Positions 1 through 8,290 of a stretch of DNA of 64,000 nt are shown one piece after another. Each line of letters opens with the position of its first letter. The first letter of the stretch is position 1. This stretch comes from Peptococcaceae bacterium BRH_c4b. Its GTDB lineage: Bacteria > Bacillota > Desulfotomaculia > Desulfotomaculales > Desulfocucumaceae. The stretch is from positions 62,001 to 126,000 of the forward strand of contig LADO01000017.1 in assembly GCA_000961595.1 (NCBI GenBank), written 5' to 3'. A model generated the notes under the pieces. That model worked only from the letters and a program-made list of their open reading frames with translations. It did no database searches and was not told the DNA's origin. The position numbers and the translations under genes were made by a program.

Positions 1-136
1 CCTTGAAAAGCTGGTCCAGTTCAGCATGCTTCAGACGGAGCAAACCTTCGGGATTAACCAGCGTATCATTTATAAACATCCTGACATAGGCATGTTCCTG
101 GGTTTCTACCACGGTTACCAGTTTATATTTATTCAA
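1..136 (-). CDS. N-terminal part of an unrecognised small protein, cut by the window edge
   Basis: An open frame enters the window from the left edge on the minus strand and begins at a TTG at 136-134, preceded at 6 nt by a GGGGTG ribosome binding site. A GTG three codons upstream is the alternative; a stop lies just before it. The visible 45 residues begin MNKYKLVTVVETQEHAYVRM and contain no domain I recognise. Seen: open frame, plausible ribosome site, alternating hydrophobic and charged residues like a small beta-rich domain. The rest lies outside the window, so function cannot be assigned. Confidence 0.5.
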   Translation of the reverse strand, partial: MNKYKLVTVVETQEHAYVRMFINDTLVNPEGLLRLKHAELDQLFK

Positions 137-213
137 TTTCCACACCCCGTCTCAAAATTCAGGATCAAGCAGGAGTTATACCATAGTTTTTTGTCAGGGA
201 GTCTACAGTTGCC

Positions 214-370
214 GAATAAGGTATGGGGACACACCTGTCTAAGGTATGGGGACACACCTTCTTAGGTAATCTAAAATTCTTTACTTCTTAATAATCTTGT
301 GAAGGAATGTCCCCAATTTATGTTATCTATAATTCCTTGCTTTGAACAATTTCACGAAGGAATGTCCCCG
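214..370. repeat. Cluster of GGGGACA/TGTCCCC dispersed repeats
   Basis: Two copies of GGTATGGGGACACACCT (around 220-236 and 243-259) are followed by two copies of GAAGGAATGTCCCC (302-313 and 357-369). The two motif types are inverted relative to each other, so the transcript can fold into a long imperfect hairpin. The same family recurs at about 4074, 36250, 36312, 41744, 53631, 53651, 53743 and 62447 in this window, always between genes or at a gene end. It lies directly upstream of the metallophosphoesterase gene. Confidence 0.75.
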
Positions 371-424
371 ATTTATGATATTATTAATTTAATGTAAATA
401 ACAGGGTTTTACCGGAGGGATATA

Positions 425-1147
425 ATGAATATATATTCCATCAGTGATCTGCACCTGTCCTTTACTACCAGTCCCGACCCGGACAATTGGAATGCCATTG
501 AGTACAAACCCATGTCGGACTTGGATGAGAGGTGGACGGATCACGCCCAGGAAATATATAATAACTGGCTGCAAACCGTCGATAAAAATGACATAGTGCT
601 GGTGCCGGGAGATATTTCCTGGTCCATGCGGCTGGATCAGATGCAATGCGATGTGCAATACCTGGCCATGCTTACAGGACATATAGTGGCGGTGCAGGGC
701 AATCACGACTACTGGTGGCAATCTATATCACGAACCAGGGAAGCGATGCCTCCCAACATACAGTTGATACAAAACGACCATGTGCGGTTTGGGGAGTTGG
801 CCATCTGCGGCTCCCGGGGCTGGCTGTGCCCTAACGGCTCATTTTTTAAAGAAGAGGATCAGAAAATATATAACAGGGAACTGATTCGCATGGAGAATTC
901 CCTGAAAAGCGCGGCAGGGGCAAAGGAAATCATCGCCATGATGCATTATATGCCCACCAATGAAAAACACGAGTACAGCGGTTTTGTAGAGCTTTTCCTC
1001 AAATACGGGGTTAAAGCTGTTGTGTACGGTCACCTGCACGCCCGGGCCTGCCGGTACAGCTTGCCGGAAAGCCTGTGGGGGATTAATTTTTATCTGGTTA
1101 GCGCGGATTATCTTGGATTCAAGCCCCAGCTTATTTGCAGCAGGTAA
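425..1147 (+). CDS. Calcineurin-like metallophosphoesterase
   Basis: This 240-residue protein has the dimetal phosphoesterase signature in order: SDLHLS near residue 7, GDISW near residue 62, GNHDYWW near residue 91 and GHLHA near residue 200. These supply the Asp, His and Asn ligands for two metal ions. The length fits the small cytosolic family of predicted phosphohydrolases (COG1768-like). Its substrate cannot be read from sequence. The ATG at 425 follows an ACCGGAGGG ribosome site at 5-6 nt, which fixes the start. Its stop abuts the stop of the convergent gene at 1148, with no room for a separate terminator. The family call is secure. Confidence 0.92.
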   Translation: MNIYSISDLHLSFTTSPDPDNWNAIEYKPMSDLDERWTDHAQEIYNNWLQTVDKNDIVLVPGDISWSMRLDQMQCDVQYLAMLTGHIVAVQGNHDYWWQSISRTREAMPPNIQLIQNDHVRFGELAICGSRGWLCPNGSFFKEEDQKIYNRELIRMENSLKSAAGAKEIIAMMHYMPTNEKHEYSGFVELFLKYGVKAVVYGHLHARACRYSLPESLWGINFYLVSADYLGFKPQLICSR

Positions 1148-1990
1148 TCAGGTCTCCTGCTTATACTCTACCGATGCACAGCCGGGGTGGCAGACTACTA
1201 GCTTGCCATCCAGGTATACGTGAAAAGCCTGGTTATCCGGGGCGATGTTGAGATTGCAAATCCCACAGCTTGTTTCCTTCCGGCAGATGGCCATAAGCCC
1301 TTCCCGGGCAGTGCCGTTTACTTTTCCGGTGGCTGCTTTTAGTTTGTTTTTCAGAGGAGTCACTGGTGAGCAGTCGGGGTGGTAACACTTTCTAACCCTT
1401 TTGCCATCCTGGCGGGCTTTAAATTCTACCACCGGAGTGTAAGGCAGTATATTTTTTTTGCAGCCGCAGCAGCGTAGCTTACGGGCGCCGTTTCCCTTTA
1501 GCACGTATCTGGTTTCAACCGGCTTCTGCCGTACCAAACGGTCTTTCAGATAGGAGAGCCTGGATTCATCCTCCATAATCCATTTTTCCAGTACCCTGTA
1601 AAAATCCCTGTAATTACGCTCGGTTAATTTGATGTGCGGCGGGAAACCGGCCTTCAAAATCTGGCTGTAAAATGCATCTTCCGCTATATCATGGGCCAGA
1701 CCGTCCATCCGGGCATATTCCCAGTTGTAATTATTCTCCGTCAACCAGGCATGCAGGCCGTGAAATATGTTCCCGGAACATACCAGTAGTTGGTCGTTCC
1801 TGCTTACACCAGCCTTTTCCATCATTTCTATTACTGCCCTGCAGACTACCTCCTCGAGACTTTCCCCGCCGTCCCAAGTCAAAGGGACGCGGGCCGTGTA
1901 TGATTCTACGGGACTTTCGGACACCAGCACCACTACTTCGGAAAATGCCCGGCATCCGCCCCCGGCGTCTTCGATAAACCAGGTTCTCAA
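1148..1990 (-). CDS. Hypothetical protein with two Cys/His clusters
   Basis: A 280-residue protein I cannot assign. The first 100 residues look like a compact alpha/beta domain. The second half has two Cys/His clusters: CCGCKKN with CYHPDC (about 175-205), and CGICNLN with CHPGC (about 243-272). Each has a CxxC partner followed by a CxxHPxC-like or CHPGC knuckle, so each probably binds one zinc ion, as in LIM/PARP-type fingers. The start is a TTG at 1990-1988 with an AGAAGG sequence about 12 nt upstream, so the true start is not certain. It is convergent with the metallophosphoesterase. A nucleic-acid or protein binding role is possible but is inference. Confidence 0.75.
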   Translation of the reverse strand: MRTWFIEDAGGGCRAFSEVVVLVSESPVESYTARVPLTWDGGESLEEVVCRAVIEMMEKAGVSRNDQLLVCSGNIFHGLHAWLTENNYNWEYARMDGLAHDIAEDAFYSQILKAGFPPHIKLTERNYRDFYRVLEKWIMEDESRLSYLKDRLVRQKPVETRYVLKGNGARKLRCCGCKKNILPYTPVVEFKARQDGKRVRKCYHPDCSPVTPLKNKLKAATGKVNGTAREGLMAICRKETSCGICNLNIAPDNQAFHVYLDGKLVVCHPGCASVEYKQET

Positions 1991-2371
1991 AGTTATTACA
2001 GCCTTCTTTCCGTTAGATACTTCTAGTATTCTCAGGTTGATACCTTTTTTCCTCCCGCTGGGGTATTATTACCTGCTACTTATATCACTGCCATAGATTC
2101 TCCTGGTTGGTTTTTGCACCATTATTTGTTTCGAGCGGCTAATTTTTTGTTTAATATATTTATTGCCAGTGCTAATCTATGAATATATAATGGAATTTGA
2201 AGTCGGACAGATTTAAAATGTCATACGCGGCAAGGGGAAACGTGGACATACCTGCCCGCTGGTACTTCTTAATATTGCTGTTGCAGTTACTATAGTAAAA
2301 AATAATAAACATACCGGCCTCAAAACAGATTAAGAGAACATACCGGTATAGGACTGAGGGAGGGGTTCTCA
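1991..2371. other. Intergenic stretch, no gene recognised
   Basis: About 380 AT-rich bases. Two short minus-strand open frames start here but lack convincing ribosome sites and one runs over the following real gene. The end carries GGGAGGGG, the ribosome site of the 2372 gene. A promoter for the divergent genes must lie here, but no clear -35/-10 pair stands out. Confidence 0.5.
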
Positions 2372-2695
2372 TTGTCCAAGTTTATCTGTGATACCTGCGG
2401 AAGGGATGTGCTTCCAGTAGACGGGATTGTATCCTGGACCCGGGATGACAAGAAGCTGGGAAACTTTAAACTGACCCATAAAGATACCCAGGATAGCAAG
2501 TGCCAGCCGGAGAACAACAGGTACCGGGAACTTTATACCCTTACCCTGGCTAACGGTTACCTGGAATTCATATCCTATTTACTGGAGCGCTGGGAAGATA
2601 ATTTTATTCTTGATGACCCTAAATCACTGCGCAAAGTGATGGGACAACTAAACCTTCATATCCATGAGAAACTGCTACTTTTGATGGAGGATTAA
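2372..2695 (+). CDS. Hypothetical protein with an N-terminal CxxC zinc knuckle
   Basis: A 107-residue protein starting at TTG, 6 nt after a strong GGGAGGGG ribosome site. Residues 5-8 form a CxxC (ICDTCGRDV) and a lone Cys follows near residue 49 in DSKCQPENN. The second half is helical and acidic. The beginning resembles the ICDTCGK type of treble-clef knuckle seen in small Firmicute proteins, but I do not recognise the family. It stands alone between an intergenic gap and a terminator-like hairpin. Likely cytosolic. No function is proposed. Confidence 0.7.
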   Translation: MSKFICDTCGRDVLPVDGIVSWTRDDKKLGNFKLTHKDTQDSKCQPENNRYRELYTLTLANGYLEFISYLLERWEDNFILDDPKSLRKVMGQLNLHIHEKLLLLMED

Positions 2696-2760
2696 TACTC
2701 CCGGAAATTTACGGTTTATCTGTAACCGGCAACGGGTTTGATGTGGGCTAATAAACGTAT

Positions 2761-2806
2761 AAGGCAGCTGCAAGTACCTGATACCAGGGCAGCAGTTGCC
2801 TTTGTT
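2761..2806 (+). terminator. Possible terminator of the 2372 gene
   Basis: AAGGCAGCTGC at 2761-2771 can pair with GCAGC-AGT-TGCCTT at 2789-2802, with a 3-nt bulge, followed by TTTGTTTG. The T-tract is interrupted, so efficiency is doubtful. Confidence 0.4.
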
Positions 2807-2839
2807 TGATGTGGTTAAAAATTTTAATTGGGTTTGTTT

Positions 2840-4032
2840 CTATTTTGGAATCATTCCCAGTTCTTCGGCCAGTTTAGTAAAGGCAGGCAGTGAATTTAAA
2901 ATAATCTGCCTGTCTATGCAGTAAGCTATTCTGAAATAGCCCGGCATACCGAATCCGCCGCCGGGAACCAGGAGTATATTGTACTTTTGGGCTATATTTA
3001 CAAACTCCATATCATCAGCCAGGGGAGATTTGGGAAACAGGTAAAAGGCCCCCTTAGGTTTAACCATTTCAAAGCCAAGGGAGGTCAAGTGATTGTATAG
3101 CAGATCCCTTTTTTCACGGTATGCCTCTAAATCTACGGTTTCCCTCTGCAGACCGGCCACCAGCCGCTGCATCAGGGCCGGAGCATTTACAAAGCCAGGG
3201 TACGGTTGGCAAATACCAGGCCTTCCAGCATCAGTTCCAAATCACTGATTCCCGGGCTGACGGCCAGGTAGCCAATGCGCTCACCCGGCAGGGCCAGGTC
3301 CTTGCTGTGCGAGGTGACCGCTATGCTGTTTTCTATGGATAAAAATATGCTCGGCACCTGTACACCGTCATAAACGATTTTGGCGTAAGGTTCATCTGAT
3401 ATGACATATATGGTGCTGCCCAGTTCCTTTTCTTTTTCCTTTAGCAGCCGTCCCAGGGCGTCCAGGTCATCTTTGTCATAAACCACACCCGTAGGGTTGT
3501 TGGGAGAATTTATGAGCACGGCTTTGGTTCTGGTAGTTATGGCGGCTGCCAGGGCGTTCAGGTCGGGCTTGAAATCCGTTGTGCTGGCTATCTCCACCAC
3601 GTTTCCGCCGTGGTTGTCTATATAAAACCTGTATTCCACGAAATATGGTTTAATAACTATAACCTCGTCACCGGGGTCCAGCAGTGTTTTCAATACCACA
3701 TTCAGCGCCCCTCCGGCGCCCACGGTCATTATGATATGTTCGGGGCCGAAGGGCAGGCTGTTTTGTTCCCTTAATACTTCCGCTACTGCGGCCCTGGTTT
3801 CTGTATAGCCGGCGTTGCTCATGTAGCGGTGCATACCCGGGACGGGGTTCAGAGCAAGCCTTTTCAGCTCTTCCCGGAATCGTTCCGGCGGCTCCATGTT
3901 GGGGTTGCCCAGGGTGAAATCGTAAACCTTGTCTGCCCCGTGTATCGCTCTAAGCCTTTCGCCTTCCTCAAACATTTTGCGAATAAAGGAGGCTCCGGAT
4001 AAAAATTTCTCCACCTTTTTGCTTATGGGCAT
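2840..4032 (-). pseudogene. Class I/II PLP aminotransferase broken by a one-base frameshift
   Basis: The two halves together make one aspartate/alanine-aminotransferase-like enzyme of about 395 residues (COG0436 type). The first part (4032-3187) covers the N-terminal arm, the cofactor loop, the NSPNNPTG motif and the PLP lysine in SHSKDLALPGERIGY. It then runs into a TAA at 3189-3187. The second part continues in the next frame from about 3194 to 2840 with the C-terminal domain ending in FRIAYC. Adding one base in the CTGGCTTTG stretch (plus strand 3191-3199) restores RTLGFVNAPALMQR, the expected family sequence. So this is either a recent inactivating deletion or a sequencing error. The start at 4032 is an ATG. 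Substrate is not predictable. Confidence 0.85.
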
Positions 4033-4069
4033 ATTGCTCAGCTCCTTGCATTATTTCCCTCAGCCTATA

Positions 4070-4100
4070 ATTAGGGGACATTCCTTCTCCCCTTTCCTAT
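4070..4100. repeat. Single GGGGACATTCC repeat unit
   Basis: Contains TTAGGGGACATTCCTTCTCC, one half of the dispersed hairpin family described at 214-370. It lies between the aminotransferase start and the HAD gene. Confidence 0.6.
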
Positions 4101-4229
4101 ACTGGCAAAATTCTATATGAGTCTTTAAAAAACCTTTATCCCCGGTCTTCTTTTTATACGCAGTACCCGGTGGATATTTCTAGCAGCATTTATGTGGTAA
4201 AATGATATTGTTATTTTTACGGAGATAAG

Positions 4230-4883
4230 GTGATTAATATGACTTCTGGAAAAAACGACACTCTGGCTGTTTTGTTCGATTTGGACGGCACTCTTTCCGA
4301 CTCTTTGGATTTTATTCGCCACAACTATCTTGAGGTTTTCACCGAAATGGGGCTGCCCTGGGGCAATGATGATGTCATGCGCTGGATCGGCAGGGGTTTA
4401 AAGGATATTGCCAGACATTTCGCGGGCAATGGGGAGGAAAAATTTATTGAACTCTACCAGCAATGTTTCAACCGGGACCACGACAAATATACCAGGTTGT
4501 ATCCAGGTACCCTGGAAATGCTGGAGGGTATAAGAGCAAGGCGCCTGAAAACCGGCCTGGTAACCTCCAAGGGCAGGCCCGGCACTATTAGGACCGTGGA
4601 ATTGACCGGGCTGGACCGCTACCTGGATGTGATCATTACAGCGCATGATGTGGAAAAGCACAAGCCGCTTCCCGATCCGGTGCTGAAAGCGCTGGAGGTG
4701 CTGAATGTGCAGCCCGCCAACGCCCTCTTTGTTGGCGACAGCCATTTCGACATGGAGTCCGGCCGCAGCGCCGGCACCGGTATAATTGGTGTCCCCTGGG
4801 GCATGGCCCCGGTGGAGGAATTGCTTAAATATGATCCCCTGGGGATACTGGAAAACTGGGATGAGTTGGAGAAATATATTTAA
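4230..4883 (+). CDS. HAD-superfamily hydrolase, phosphoglycolate phosphatase/PpaX-like
   Basis: A 217-residue HAD subfamily IA phosphatase. Motif I is DLDGTLSDS (residues 14-22, nucleophile and acid/base Asp). Motif II is TSKGR near 113. Motif III is the Lys in EKHKPLPDP near 143. Motif IV is FVGDSHFDME near 168-177. A helical cap lies between motifs I and II. Known members hydrolyse phosphoglycolate, pyrophosphate or small sugar phosphates; which applies here cannot be told. GTG at 4230 is preceded by GGAG at 5 nt. An ATG three codons later, 8 nt after AAGG, is an equally good start. It appears to be a single-gene unit. Confidence 0.88.
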   Translation: MINMTSGKNDTLAVLFDLDGTLSDSLDFIRHNYLEVFTEMGLPWGNDDVMRWIGRGLKDIARHFAGNGEEKFIELYQQCFNRDHDKYTRLYPGTLEMLEGIRARRLKTGLVTSKGRPGTIRTVELTGLDRYLDVIITAHDVEKHKPLPDPVLKALEVLNVQPANALFVGDSHFDMESGRSAGTGIIGVPWGMAPVEELLKYDPLGILENWDELEKYI

Positions 4884-4887
4884 CCAT

Positions 4888-5109
4888 TCAGATATTAATC
4901 AACTTTACGGCTATCCTTTTATCTTCCCCGCAGCGGGGGCAGGTAAAGAGGTGCAGGCAGCAGGGCGCTTCAAACGAGGTGTGAAAGTAAGGGCTGTAGG
5001 GCCCCAGGTAATCTGTCACCAGCCCGGCGTCCTGCATCTCGGCCCCGCAACTGCTGCATAGCGGCCCCTGTTCCATCAGGCCGTTACATACCGGACACAT
5101 GGTACCCAT
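4888..5109 (-). CDS. Small double zinc-ribbon protein
   Basis: A protein of about 73 residues with three CxxC pairs: CPVC near the N-terminus, CSSC about 12 residues on, and CPRC near the C-terminus, with a further CC pair in between. These would hold one or two zinc ions. Two ATGs lie close together; the second (5109) is 8 nt from a GGGAGGT ribosome site while the first is only 2 nt away, so 5109 is preferred. It is convergent with the HAD gene, with only 4 bases between the two stops. No specific role is recognised. Confidence 0.7.
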   Translation of the reverse strand: MGTMCPVCNGLMEQGPLCSSCGAEMQDAGLVTDYLGPYSPYFHTSFEAPCCLHLFTCPRCGEDKRIAVKLINI

Positions 5110-5127
5110 CCACATTACCTCCCGGAA

Positions 5128-5197
5128 ATGAGTCAGGGGACGGTTCTTTGACTCATTCTTTACAAGAAGTAAGTCAGAGAACCGTCCCCTGACTCAT
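5128..5197. repeat. Long inverted repeat with 26-bp arms
   Basis: The arms at 5128-5153 and 5172-5197 both begin or end with ATGAGTCAGGGGACGGTTCT and match at all but one position. The loop is 18 nt. The GGGGAC core relates it to the other GGGGACA repeats. There is no T-tract on either side, so it is a repeat hairpin rather than a classic terminator. It separates the zinc-ribbon gene from adhE. Confidence 0.8.
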
Positions 5198-5402
5198 CTT
5201 TGCTTAATCGCCCATCTTATTTTTACCTAAACCCCTCATGGCCATTCTCCTCTTGTAACAGTTATAGTATTTCTCAACTGGAACACACTGCTTTTCTGAC
5301 CTGATTTTCGCATGCTAACGTCCTGAATTAAATCAGGGCATATTAAAGTATTGCCGTGGAATAATGGAAATAGCAATTACAATAGCAGCGGAGGTGTCTG
5401 TA

Positions 5403-8189
5403 TTGGGCGAAGCAAAGGCAGGGCAGAAGTCCGGGCAGTCCTTTCCGGAAATTGACGCCCTGGTGGAAAGGGCGGTGCGAGCGGCCAGGGATTTCATGTC
5501 CTTCGATCAGGAGCAAGTGGACAGGATAGTGCAGTCCATGGCCGTAGCCGGACTGGAAAAACACATGGAACTGGCCAAATTGGCGGTGGAGGAAACCCGC
5601 CGGGGTGTTTACGAAGATAAAATAACCAAAAACATTTTCGCTACCGAGGCTGTTTACCACAGCATCAAGTACGCCAAGACAGTGGGTATTGTCCGGGAAA
5701 ATGAGGAGGAAGACTACCTGGAAGTGGCGGAGCCTCTGGGGGTAGTGGCGGCGGTGGTGCCGGTGACCAATCCCACTTCCACCACCATGTTCAAGGCCCT
5801 GATCTGCCTGAAAACAAGGAACCCCGTCATATTCAGCTTCCACCCGGGGGCACGGGCCTGCAGCACCGCCGCAGCCAGTGTCATGCTGGAGGCTGCGGTG
5901 AAGGCGGGAGCCCCGGAAAATTGTATTTCCTGGCTGGAGGTGTCGGGTATTGACGCCACCAGCTACCTGATGAAGCACCCCAGTGTGGCAACCATCATCG
6001 CCACCGGGGGCGCCGGGCTGGTAAGGGCTGCCTATACCACCGGAAAGCCGGCCCTGGGGGTGGGTCCAGGCAATGTTCCATGTTATATTGATAAAAGCGC
6101 TAAATTAAAAAGGGCCGTAACGGACCTGATCATGAGCAAAACTTTTGACAACGGGCTGATTTGCGCCTCGGAGCAGTCGATAGTGATACATCGGGAGGTT
6201 GCCGGGCTGGTCAGAGAATTAATGGAAGAAAACGGCTGTTATTTTCTCCGGCCGGAAGAGATAAAAAAACTGGAGGGGCTTGTTTCACCGGGGGAAGCCG
6301 GACCATCCTGCTCGCTCAATGCGGATATTGTCGGCCAGCCAGCCGAAAAAATAGCGGAGATGGCCGGTATGGATGTGCCGCCGGGTACCAGGGTGCTGGT
6401 GGCGGAACTGGCGGGGGTGGGACCAGGGCATCCTCTGTCTATGGAAAAATTAAGCCCCATACTGTCATGCTACGTAGTGAACGATTATCATGAGGGGATT
6501 ATCCTTTGCGAAAAGGTGGTTGAATTCGGGGGACTCGGCCATTCGGCGGTTGTTCACGCCGAAGACGAGCAGGTGATTCAAGAATTTTACAACCGCATCA
6601 GGACCGGGAGGATTATTATCAATTCGCCCTCCACCCACGGAGCCATTGGGGACCTTTACAATGTTAACGTGCCTTCCTTTACCCTGGGCTGCGGCTCCAT
6701 GGGCAGCAACAGCACCACCTCCAATGTTAGCGTGGATAATCTGATCAATATTAAGAGGGTGGCCCGCAGGCGGGACAAAATACAGTGGTTCAGGGTGCCG
6801 GAAAGAATATATTTTGCTGCCGGAGCTGTGCAGTATTTGAGCAAATTTCCCGGTATCAACCGGGTTTTTATAGTAACCGACCAGGTGGTGCAAGAACTGG
6901 GGATGGTGGAAAGGGTGATGCATCATCTGCACAGAAGGAACAATCACGTAGCTGTAGAGGTATTCAACGATGTAGAGCCCGACCCCTCGGTGGAAACCGT
7001 GCGCCGGGGCTGTGCCGCCATGAAGGATTTCAGGCCGGACACCATAATTGCTCTGGGAGGCGGCTCTCCCATCGATGCGGCCAAGACCATGTGGCTTTTT
7101 TATGAGCATCCGGAAGTTGAATTTGAATTCCTGAAACTTAAATTCATGGATATCCGTAAACGGACCTACAAATATCCCAAGCTGGGCCGCAAGGCCCGTC
7201 TCATAGCCATTCCCACCACCAGCGGCACTGGCTCGGAGGTTACTGCCTTTGCTGTAATCAGCGACCATGGCAGGCATATTAAATATCCGCTGGCGGATTA
7301 TGAACTGACTCCGGATGTGGCTATCATTGATCCCGGCTTCGCCATGAGCATGCCCCCCCGGGTGGCCGCAGACACCGGCATGGATGTGCTGTCCCATGCC
7401 CTGGAAGCGTATGTTTCCGTGATGGCCTCGGAGTATACCGATGCCCTGGCCTTAAAGGCGGTGGAACTGGTTTACAAATACCTGCTGCGCTCATACAAGA
7501 ATCCGGCGGACCGGGAGGCCAGGGAAAAAATGCATTACGCTTCCTGCATAGCCGGCATGGCCTTTACCAATGCCTTTCTGGGCATAAACCACAGCCTCGC
7601 TCACAAACTAGGGGCTGAATTCAAAATCTCCCATGGCCGGGCCAATGCGGTGCTGATGTCCTATGTAATCGCCTACAATGCCAGTCTCCCGAAAAAATTC
7701 ACCTCGTATCCACAGTATGAATATTTTCAGGCTCCGGAGAAGTATCGCCAAATAGCTTCTTACCTGGGTTTTCCTGCCCGGACGCCCGCAGAGGGGGTTA
7801 AATCTCTGATTGAGGCCGTGCGAGGTCTGCTGAGAGGGCTTGAAATACCCGACACCATAGCCGGTCTGGGGGTTGAGCCGGAGAAATTCGCCTCCCTGCT
7901 CCCGGCTATGGCGGAGGAGGCTTTTGACGATCAGGTTACCGGTACGAACCCCAGATTTCCCCTCATTTCCGAAATGGCGGAAATGTTCAGGCTGGCCTAT
8001 GGCCCCCCGCTCAGCGACGAGGTGGATCAGAACCTGCTGGATTTTAGCCTTCTTGAGGAAACTGGAACGTCAGTAGAGTGGACAGGGAAGGAAGGGATAA
8101 TCTTTACCGCCGATCCCGGTGATATCATTAGAAATCCCGGCGAGGTGGTAACGGTGGTTACTGACGGGAGTGATCAGCCCTTGCATTAG
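5403..8189 (+). CDS. adhE: Bifunctional acetaldehyde/alcohol dehydrogenase AdhE
   Basis: Reduces acetyl-CoA to acetaldehyde and then ethanol with NADH, or runs in reverse. About 928 residues, slightly longer than the usual 870-890. The N-terminal CoA-acylating aldehyde dehydrogenase domain (1-440) has GVGPGN in the nucleotide-binding region and the catalytic Cys in LICASEQS near residue 253. The C-terminal iron-dependent alcohol dehydrogenase domain (from about 460) has GGGSPIDAAK near 552, TSGTGSE near 610, and the His ligands in DVLSHALEAY and GINHSLAHKLG. A longer frame opens at 5364, but the TTG at 5403 sits 7 nt after GGAGGTG and is the likely start. AdhE forms spirosomes in other bacteria. 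It is monocistronic here. Confidence 0.95.
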   Translation: MGEAKAGQKSGQSFPEIDALVERAVRAARDFMSFDQEQVDRIVQSMAVAGLEKHMELAKLAVEETRRGVYEDKITKNIFATEAVYHSIKYAKTVGIVRENEEEDYLEVAEPLGVVAAVVPVTNPTSTTMFKALICLKTRNPVIFSFHPGARACSTAAASVMLEAAVKAGAPENCISWLEVSGIDATSYLMKHPSVATIIATGGAGLVRAAYTTGKPALGVGPGNVPCYIDKSAKLKRAVTDLIMSKTFDNGLICASEQSIVIHREVAGLVRELMEENGCYFLRPEEIKKLEGLVSPGEAGPSCSLNADIVGQPAEKIAEMAGMDVPPGTRVLVAELAGVGPGHPLSMEKLSPILSCYVVNDYHEGIILCEKVVEFGGLGHSAVVHAEDEQVIQEFYNRIRTGRIIINSPSTHGAIGDLYNVNVPSFTLGCGSMGSNSTTSNVSVDNLINIKRVARRRDKIQWFRVPERIYFAAGAVQYLSKFPGINRVFIVTDQVVQELGMVERVMHHLHRRNNHVAVEVFNDVEPDPSVETVRRGCAAMKDFRPDTIIALGGGSPIDAAKTMWLFYEHPEVEFEFLKLKFMDIRKRTYKYPKLGRKARLIAIPTTSGTGSEVTAFAVISDHGRHIKYPLADYELTPDVAIIDPGFAMSMPPRVAADTGMDVLSHALEAYVSVMASEYTDALALKAVELVYKYLLRSYKNPADREAREKMHYASCIAGMAFTNAFLGINHSLAHKLGAEFKISHGRANAVLMSYVIAYNASLPKKFTSYPQYEYFQAPEKYRQIASYLGFPARTPAEGVKSLIEAVRGLLRGLEIPDTIAGLGVEPEKFASLLPAMAEEAFDDQVTGTNPRFPLISEMAEMFRLAYGPPLSDEVDQNLLDFSLLEETGTSVEWTGKEGIIFTADPGDIIRNPGEVVTVVTDGSDQPLH

Positions 8190-8218
8190 GCAGCCGGATG
8201 TTTGGGTCCAAAAAAACA

Positions 8219-8248
8219 AGAGAAACCCCCTCTTGCGGGGGTTTCTCT
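8219..8248 (-). terminator. Rho-independent terminator of the polyferredoxin operon
   Basis: A perfect 12-bp stem, AGAGAAACCCCC/GGGGGTTTCTCT, with loop TCTTGC. On the minus strand it is followed by TTGTTTTTTTGG, so it terminates the 8291-9589 gene. On the plus strand the T-run is missing, but the stem could still slow polymerase leaving adhE. Confidence 0.88.
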
Positions 8249-8290
8249 GTTGAACGTGGTTGCTGTCATTTCGTACAATATATTTGGGGT

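Noticed and set aside
26-265. 79-codon plus-strand frame at the left edge
   Set aside because: It overlaps a better minus-strand frame with a ribosome site and runs into the GGGGACA repeats; no start signal.
389-721. 110-codon minus-strand frame inside the metallophosphoesterase
   Set aside because: Shadow of the real gene, His/Gly-rich nonsense composition, no ribosome site.
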